From NCBI GenBank assembly GCA_964388175.1, contig CAYLYS010000013.1, positions 1 to 42,909 of the forward strand: a DNA stretch of 42,909 nt, written 5' to 3'. Positions 38,087 to 42,909 of the stretch are shown here, in pieces; within the stretch, counting starts at the first letter, position 1; each line of letters opens with the position of its first letter. A program made the position numbers and the translations under genes. Under the pieces are notes generated by a model. It was not told the DNA's origin. It was given only the letters and a program-made list of their open reading frames with translations, and did not search any database. This stretch comes from JAITWN01 sp964388175. GTDB taxonomy: Bacteria; Pseudomonadota; Gammaproteobacteria; SZUA-140.

Positions 38087-38923
38087 TTATGTGCCGTCGC
38101 TTTCGCCGAAGCCGCGCCGTTTGACGACCCGGTCCAGCTCGATCAGCGTTTCCAGCAGTTCGCCCATCCGGTTCAATGGCCAGGCGTTCGGTCCGTCGCT
38201 GAGCGCGCGCTCGGGATCGGGATGGGTTTCCATGAACACACCGGCCACACCGGCGGCAACGGCGGCGCGCGCGAGCACCGGCACGAATTCGCGCTGCCCA
38301 CCCGATGAAGTACCGCGGCCGCCCGGCTGCTGCACCGAATGGGTGGCATCGAATACCACCGGGCATCCCGTCTCGCGCATCACCACCAGCGAGCGCATGT
38401 CGGAAATCAGCGTGTTGTAGCCGAAGGAAACGCCGCGCTCGCATACCATGATGTGCTGATTGCCGGTTTCGCGCGCCTTGTCGACGACGTTCTTCATGTC
38501 CCAGGGCGCGAGGAACTGACCTTTCTTGATATTGACCGGCTTGCCGGCCGCGGCCACGCTGCGGATGAAATTGGTCTGCCGGCAGAGAAAGGCCGGCGTC
38601 TGCAGCACATCGACCACCGCCGCCACCTCGTCGATGGGCGTGTCCTCGTGCACGTCGGTCAGCACCGGCACGCCGATTTCATTGCGTACGCGTTCGAGAA
38701 TGGCAAGACCGCCTTCCATTCCCGGACCGCGGAAACTCTGGCTCGAGCTGCGGTTGGCCTTGTCGAAAGAGGACTTGTAGATGAACGGCACGCCGAGCCT
38801 GGCGGTCAGCGCCTTCAGCGTCGCCGCGGTCTCCAGCGCCAGTTCCTCACTTTCGATCACACAGGGGCCGGCGATCAGGAACAGCGGCCGATCGATGCCC
38901 GCGTCGAAGCCGCAGAGTTTCAT
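38087..38923 (-). CDS. kdsA: 3-deoxy-8-phosphooctulonate (KDO8P) synthase, metal-dependent type
   Basis: 278 aa; condenses PEP with arabinose-5-phosphate for the lipopolysaccharide core sugar KDO. Motifs: LIAGPCVIESEELAL, FIYKSSFDKANRSS, GPGMEGGLAILERV, TDVHEDTPI, VNIKKGQFLAPWDM, CERGVSFGYNTLISDMR, VVFDATHSVQQPGG, SSGGQREFVPVLARAAVA, FMETHPDPERALSDGPN. Cys21 in GPC replaces the Asn of the E. coli metal-independent enzyme and matches the metal-dependent class (Aquifex type); Glu in METHP and Asp in SDG complete the site. ATG overlaps the pyrG stop by four bases. Confirms an LPS-bearing Gram-negative. Third member of the DAHP/KDO8P synthase family in this window. Confidence 0.97.
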   Translation of the reverse strand: MKLCGFDAGIDRPLFLIAGPCVIESEELALETAATLKALTARLGVPFIYKSSFDKANRSSSQSFRGPGMEGGLAILERVRNEIGVPVLTDVHEDTPIDEVAAVVDVLQTPAFLCRQTNFIRSVAAAGKPVNIKKGQFLAPWDMKNVVDKARETGNQHIMVCERGVSFGYNTLISDMRSLVVMRETGCPVVFDATHSVQQPGGRGTSSGGQREFVPVLARAAVAAGVAGVFMETHPDPERALSDGPNAWPLNRMGELLETLIELDRVVKRRGFGESDGT

Positions 38924-40575
38924 GTGCCCGCTGCCTGTTTGCCGCCCTGCGGCGCCTGGTGCGCCGCGCGCGCGGCGGCGACGAAGGAGCTGAACAGCGG
39001 GTGCCCGTCACGCGGGTTGGAGGTGAATTCCGGGTGGAACTGACAGGCAAGGAACCAGGGATGATCCGGCAGTTCGATCACCTCCACCAGGTTACCGTCG
39101 ACCGAGCGGCCGGAAATGTGCAGACCGGCCTGCTCCAGCGCATCGACATAGCGCTGATTGACCTCATAACGATGGCGATGGCGCTCGGCAATGGTCGTCT
39201 TGGCATAGAGCTTTTCCACCAGCGATCCCGCTACCAGCGTGCTCTGCTGCGCACCGACGCGCATGGTGCCGCCGAGGTCGGAATCCTGCGAGCGCCGTTC
39301 GACGCCGCCCTCGGAAGTCATCCACTCGGTTACCAGCGCGATCGCCGGATGCGGCGTGGCGGGAGCGAACTCGGTGCTGTGCGCATCGTTCAATCCCGCC
39401 TTGTGGCGCGCGTACTCGATCACCGCGACCTGCATACCCAGGCAGATACCGAGATAGGGCACGCGCTGCTCGCGCGCATAGCGCACGGCCTCGATCTTGC
39501 CCTCGATGCCACGCTCGCCGAAGCCGCCCGGCACCAGCACCGCGTCCACCGCTTCCAGGCAGGCAGTCCCGTTCTTTTCGATCTGCTCGGCGTCTATGTA
39601 GCGGATCCTGACCCGTGTCCCGGTCTGTATGCCGCCGTGGATCAGGGCTTCGGACAGCGATTTGTAGGCATCGGTGAGATCGGTGTACTTGCCGACCAGC
39701 GCGATGGTGACCTCGCCGCTCGGATTCTCCATGCGTTCGACGATCTGGCGCCAGGCGCCGAGATCGGCCGGCGGCACATCGAGGCGCAGCTTCTCGGTGA
39801 CGATGGCATCGAGGCCCTGCGCGTGCAGCAGCAGGGGAATCTTGTAGATATTATCGACATCGACCGCGGAAATGACCGCGCGCTCCTGCACATTGGTGAA
39901 CAGCGCGATCTTGCGCCGCTCGTCGCGCGGCAAAGGCCGGCCGGCGCGGCACATCAGCACGTCGGGCTGGATACCGATCGAGCGCAGTTCCTTCACCGAA
40001 TGCTGGGTCGGCTTGGTCTTGATTTCGCCCGCGGTGGGAATATAGGGAATCAAGGTCAGATGCATGTACAGCGTATTGTGATCGCCGAGTTCGATGCCCA
40101 TCTGGCGGATCGCTTCGAGAAACGGCAGCGATTCGATGTCGCCGACCGTACCGCCGATTTCCACCAGCGCCACGTCCGCGCCCGCCGCGCCCTCCTTGAT
40201 GCAGCGCTTGATCTCATCGGTGATATGCGGGATCACCTGCACGGTGGCGCCCAGATAATCGCCGCGGCGCTCCTTGGCAATGACGCTGGCATAGATGCGG
40301 CCGGTGGTGTAGTTGTTGCGCCGCGACATGGGCGCACGCACGAAACGCTCGTAATGACCCAGATCGAGATCGGTTTCGGCGCCATCGTCGGTAACGAACA
40401 CCTCGCCGTGCTGGAAGGGACTCATGGTCCCGGGATCGACGTTGATGTAAGGATCCAGCTTGATGAGAGTGATCTTGAGGCCACGCGCCTCGAGTATGGT
40501 GCCGAGGCTGGCGGAGGCGATGCCCTTGCCCAGTGAGGACACGACACCGCCGGTAACGAAAATGTATTTGGTCAT
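38920..40575 (-). CDS. pyrG: CTP synthase
   Basis: 551 aa; aminates UTP to CTP using glutamine and ATP. N-terminal synthetase domain: MTKYIFVTGGVVSSLGKGIASASLGTILEARG, KLDPYINVDPGTMSPFQHGEVFVTDDGAETDLDLGHYERF, EIGGTVGDIESLPFLEA. C-terminal class I glutamine amidotransferase domain (about 290-535) with PGGFGERGIEGKI, YLGICLGMQVAVIEYAR (nucleophile Cys in GICLGMQ), ACQFHPEFTSNP (catalytic His and Glu). Length normal. ATG 40573-40575. Heads the pyrG-kdsA unit. Upstream lies about 520 bp of non-coding DNA with a structured transcript candidate and two terminator-like hairpins, so pyrG may be attenuated or simply separated from a small RNA gene. Confidence 0.98.
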   Translation of the reverse strand: MTKYIFVTGGVVSSLGKGIASASLGTILEARGLKITLIKLDPYINVDPGTMSPFQHGEVFVTDDGAETDLDLGHYERFVRAPMSRRNNYTTGRIYASVIAKERRGDYLGATVQVIPHITDEIKRCIKEGAAGADVALVEIGGTVGDIESLPFLEAIRQMGIELGDHNTLYMHLTLIPYIPTAGEIKTKPTQHSVKELRSIGIQPDVLMCRAGRPLPRDERRKIALFTNVQERAVISAVDVDNIYKIPLLLHAQGLDAIVTEKLRLDVPPADLGAWRQIVERMENPSGEVTIALVGKYTDLTDAYKSLSEALIHGGIQTGTRVRIRYIDAEQIEKNGTACLEAVDAVLVPGGFGERGIEGKIEAVRYAREQRVPYLGICLGMQVAVIEYARHKAGLNDAHSTEFAPATPHPAIALVTEWMTSEGGVERRSQDSDLGGTMRVGAQQSTLVAGSLVEKLYAKTTIAERHRHRYEVNQRYVDALEQAGLHISGRSVDGNLVEVIELPDHPWFLACQFHPEFTSNPRDGHPLFSSFVAAARAAHQAPQGGKQAAGT

Positions 40576-40595
40576 GAAGTCCGAATGAGATGAAT

Positions 40596-40624
40596 CAGAT
40601 ACGATGCCTTGACTTGGAACACAA
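40596..40624 (-). promoter_or_regulatory. weak candidate pyrG-proximal promoter
   Basis: On the minus strand TTGTGT (complement 40619-40624), a 17-bp spacer and TATCTG (complement 40596-40601), about 20 bp before the pyrG ATG and just past the U-rich hairpin at 40655-40683. Matches consensus only partly. If real, pyrG has its own start and the upstream structured RNA is independent. Confidence 0.3.
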
Positions 40625-40654
40625 ATTACCAGAACGGGTATGAGGTCTCAAACG

Positions 40655-40683
40655 AAAAAAACCGCGCCGGGATCGTTTCGGCG
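40655..40683 (-). terminator. second terminator-like hairpin upstream of pyrG
   Basis: On the minus strand a 5-bp stem CGCCG/CGGCG (40679-40683 with 40665-40669) is followed three bases later by seven T (complement of 40655-40661). Immediately upstream another stem, CCGGAT/ATCCGG with loop ACGC (40685-40700), can form. The long T-run makes termination plausible despite the short stem. Confidence 0.45.
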
Positions 40684-40739
40684 TCCGGATGCGTATCCGG
40701 TCGCGTATTCGGATGAGCGATTCGCCGAGGACTGGAACG

Positions 40740-40774
40740 AAAAAGCCCTCTCCTCCTAGTCAGGAGGAGAGGGC
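40740..40774 (-). terminator. strong intrinsic terminator
   Basis: Arms GCCCTCTCCTCCT (40745-40757) and AGGAGGAGAGGGC (40762-40774) form a perfect 13-bp stem with a 4-nt loop. On the minus strand it is followed by five T (complement 40740-40744). The nearest annotated minus-strand gene upstream is outside the window, so it terminates either a short RNA or the pyrG leader. On the plus strand no T-run follows. Confidence 0.8.
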
Positions 40775-40872
40775 CGGGTGAGGTGGACCGCCCGGTCCAC
40801 CCCCGTCCCCCCCTGAAAGCCGAATTCGGTGAGGAATCTGAAACCGCTGTTCAGTGGCAATCGGTTTCGATG
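40740..40872 (-). ncRNA. candidate structured small RNA or attenuated pyrG leader
   Basis: A consensus TATAAT lies on the minus strand at complement 40878-40883 (no good -35). The predicted transcript of about 130 nt contains, in order: a 7-bp stem GAAACCG/CGGTTTC (40862-40868 with 40840-40846; 15-nt loop), a 10-bp palindrome CCGAATTCGG near 40820-40829, G-runs of seven and five, an 8-bp stem GGTGGACC/GGTCCACC (40794-40801 with 40782-40789), and the 13-bp terminator with U-tract. No reading frame of note covers it. I recognise no known RNA family. It may be a free-standing sRNA or a conditional terminator controlling pyrG. The rest of the 40576-41094 gap holds the pyrG-proximal signals and the dapC promoter. 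Confidence 0.55.
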
Positions 40873-41024
40873 GACCTATTATACCCCCGAAGCGGACGAA
40901 ATACCCCCCTTGCAGATGATTTTTTTCACTTTGACAGACGCTGCGCTGCAGCCGGTGTCGGTATTTTTAACGTTTCACCAGCGCCGCTCGCATGGCGGCC
41001 ATCGCCGCCCGCCCACAGCGCCCG

Positions 41025-41074
41025 CAGTGCACTGAACGCACTCGTTTGGACAGCCCCGGTGATTACCTTATACT
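41025..41074 (+). promoter_or_regulatory. dapC promoter with adjacent palindrome
   Basis: TTGGAC (41046-41051), a 17-bp spacer and TATACT (41069-41074) form a good sigma70 promoter on the plus strand. The predicted start near 41081 is 14 nt before the first ATG (41095) and 65 nt before the homology-supported ATG (41146). A perfect 10-bp palindrome CAGTGCACTG (41025-41034) lies 11 bp upstream of the -35 and could be a regulator site. Confidence 0.65.
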
Positions 41075-41145
41075 GACGCGGATCCGAAACCGGCATGAAT
41101 CACGCTTTTCCGCGCATTCTGCCTCCTCGACGACGTGCGACACAG

Positions 41146-42366
41146 ATGAATCCGGACCTCGAACGCCTGCAGGCCTACCCTTTCGAACGCCTGTCCGCAC
41201 TGCTGCAGGGCAGACAGGCCCCGCCCGCTTCGCCGGCGATCAACCTGGCCATCGGCGAACCGCAGCATCCGCCACCACCCTTCATCGCCGAAACGCTGAT
41301 CACGCATCTGCACGGCCTCGCCCGCTATCCGAGCACCCAGGGCGGTGAAGCGCTGCGCACGGCGATCGCGGCCTGGCTCGAGCGCCGCTACGGGCTGCCC
41401 GCCGGCAGCGTCGACGCGGCGCGCCATGTGCTGCCGGTCAACGGCACCCGCGAAGCGCTGTTCGCCCTGGCGCAGTGTCTGATCGACCGCAGCCGGCAGG
41501 CGCTGGTGCTGATGCCGAACCCGTTCTATCAGATCTATGAAGGCGCCGCGCTGCTCGCCGGTGCCGAACCCGGTTTCATTCCCTGCCTGCCGGAAAACGG
41601 CTGGCTGCCCGATTTCGAGCGCGTCACGCCGGCACAGTGGCAGCGCTGCCAGCTCCTCTACATCTGCACGCCGGGCAATCCCAGCGGCGCCGTCATGGAT
41701 CTGCCGCTGCTGCAGGAACTGCTCGCGCTCGCCGAACGCTACGACTTCGTCATCGCCTCCGACGAATGCTATGCGGAAATCTACGACGACGAAGACCGTC
41801 CGCCCCCGGGGCTGCTGCAGGCCGCAGCCGCCATGGGCAACACCGCCTATCGGCGCTGCATGGTCTTTCACAGCCTGTCGAAGCGCTCCAGCGTGCCCGG
41901 ACTGCGCTCCGGCTTCGTCGCCGGCGACGCCGTGCTCATCGAGCGCTTCCTGCGTTACCGCACCTATCACGGCTGCGCCATGCCGCTGTACACCCAGGCC
42001 GCGAGCATCGCGGCCTGGAACGATGAAACCCATGTTCGCGACAATCGCGCGCTGTACCGGGAAAAATTCGATGCCGTGCTGCGCGTGCTGTCGCCGGTAC
42101 TCGATGTCGAGCGTCCCGCCGCCGGCTTCTACCTCTGGCCAGCGACGCCGATCGATGATACCGTCTTCGCCCGCGAGCTCTACACGCGGGAAAATGTCAG
42201 AATCCTGCCCGGACGCTATCTGTCGCGCACCGTCGAGAGCGCCGGTGCCAGCATCGATCCGGGCGCCGGACGCGCACGCATCGCACTGGTGGCGCCACTG
42301 CCGGATTGCCTGATCGCCGCGGAAGGCATCGCGCGCGTGGCACGCACTGCCGCACGGAACGACTGA
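41146..42366 (+). CDS. dapC: succinyldiaminopimelate aminotransferase
   Basis: 406 aa from ATG 41146 (MNPDLERLQAYPFERLSALLQG), which matches the usual DapC N-terminus; ATG 41095 would add 17 residues. Class I PLP aminotransferase converting N-succinyl-2-amino-6-ketopimelate to succinyl-DAP for lysine and peptidoglycan. Motifs: NLAIGEPQHPPP, RYPSTQGGEALRTAIAAWL, LPVNGTREALFALAQ, LMPNPFYQIYEGAALLAGAEP, YICTPGNPSGAV, IASDECYAEIY, VFHSLSKRSSVPGLRSGFVAGD (PLP lysine in SLSKRS) and GYRTYHGCAMP-like RYRTYHGCAMPLYTQAAS. The NPFYQIYEGA and SKRSSVPGLRSGF blocks point to DapC rather than aspartate aminotransferase. dapD follows after 100 bp, the common gammaproteobacterial dapC-dapD pair. Confidence 0.94.
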   Translation: MNPDLERLQAYPFERLSALLQGRQAPPASPAINLAIGEPQHPPPPFIAETLITHLHGLARYPSTQGGEALRTAIAAWLERRYGLPAGSVDAARHVLPVNGTREALFALAQCLIDRSRQALVLMPNPFYQIYEGAALLAGAEPGFIPCLPENGWLPDFERVTPAQWQRCQLLYICTPGNPSGAVMDLPLLQELLALAERYDFVIASDECYAEIYDDEDRPPPGLLQAAAAMGNTAYRRCMVFHSLSKRSSVPGLRSGFVAGDAVLIERFLRYRTYHGCAMPLYTQAASIAAWNDETHVRDNRALYREKFDAVLRVLSPVLDVERPAAGFYLWPATPIDDTVFARELYTRENVRILPGRYLSRTVESAGASIDPGAGRARIALVAPLPDCLIAAEGIARVARTAARND

Positions 42367-42466
42367 CACCGCCGCATCGGCAAGTACAACCAAAACACGG
42401 CGCGCGGAACCAGCCAGCGGCAACCGCGAGCCGTCGCGCACCGCATCACTCAAGCCGGAGACCAGC

Positions 42467-42909
<443 letters not shown>

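Noticed and set aside
40931..40936. Consensus TTGACA on the plus strand upstream of dapC
   Set aside because: No -10 hexamer lies 16-18 bp downstream (GGTGTC there); the promoter at 41046-41074 is clearly better.
40783..41076. Plus-strand open frame of 97 codons upstream of dapC
   Set aside because: It crosses the terminator-side hairpins and the dapC promoter, has no recognised motif or SD, and different frames of the same stretch look equally (un)likely.

Overview
The window is about 42.9 kb of GC-rich (roughly 64 percent by eye), densely coding bacterial chromosome. Gene content and order point to a gammaproteobacterium. The order rpsA-cmk-aroA-tyrA-pheA-serC-gyrA-mtnA-mtaD-ubiG-mupP is essentially that of Pseudomonas (PA3162-PA3172), and pyrG-kdsA-eno-ftsB-ispD-ispF is the classical gammaproteobacterial cluster. 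The hopanoid genes hpnCDE, serA placed between pheA and serC, and a type I-beta DAHP synthase where Pseudomonas has hisC2 argue against Pseudomonas itself. A deep-branching gammaproteobacterium is likely; I cannot name the order.

Layout. Minus strand 1-12125: rpsA (cut by the window edge), cmk, aroA, tyrA, aroF, pheA, serA, serC, gyrA, mtnA. These cover aromatic amino acid and serine biosynthesis plus information-processing genes. Plus strand 12239-20111: an OmpA-domain periplasmic protein, MTA/SAH deaminase, ubiG, mupP, rmuC and the squalene-forming set hpnC-hpnD-hpnE. 20112-20510 is non-coding and carries a 20-bp perfect inverted repeat. At 20511-23421 a secretion/pilus-type ATPase with an MshEN-like N-terminus diverges from a protein with a degenerate GGDEF motif but an intact I-site. 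Plus strand 23517-27019: a small periplasmic protein, aguA and aguB (agmatine to putrescine), and a divergent DAHP-synthase paralog. Plus strand 27306-33333: a translationally coupled signalling operon (hybrid-free histidine kinase, stand-alone receiver, REC-PAS-GGDEF-EAL). Minus strand 33352-40575: ispF, ispD, ftsB, eno, an inserted HWE-type two-component pair, kdsA, pyrG. A structured leader or small-RNA candidate with two terminators lies upstream of pyrG. Plus strand 41146 to the end: dapC and the 5' part of dapD (lysine/peptidoglycan precursor).

Metabolic logic: PEP and erythrose-4-P feed aroF, aroA, pheA and tyrA. serA and serC supply serine. aguA and aguB make putrescine, while mtnA and mtaD handle methylthioadenosine from polyamine synthesis. 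ispD, ispF and hpnCDE link isoprenoid supply to squalene/hopanoids. c-di-GMP signalling appears in three places.

The least ordinary items are: the structured RNA upstream of pyrG; the DAHP-synthase paralog with altered metal-site residues; the MshEN ATPase facing a degenerate GGDEF protein; two genes with identical promoter-to-ATG geometry suggesting leaderless mRNAs; a repeat-like palindrome that encodes the C-terminus of IspF; and an HWE kinase lacking the N-box Asn, inserted between kdsA and eno.
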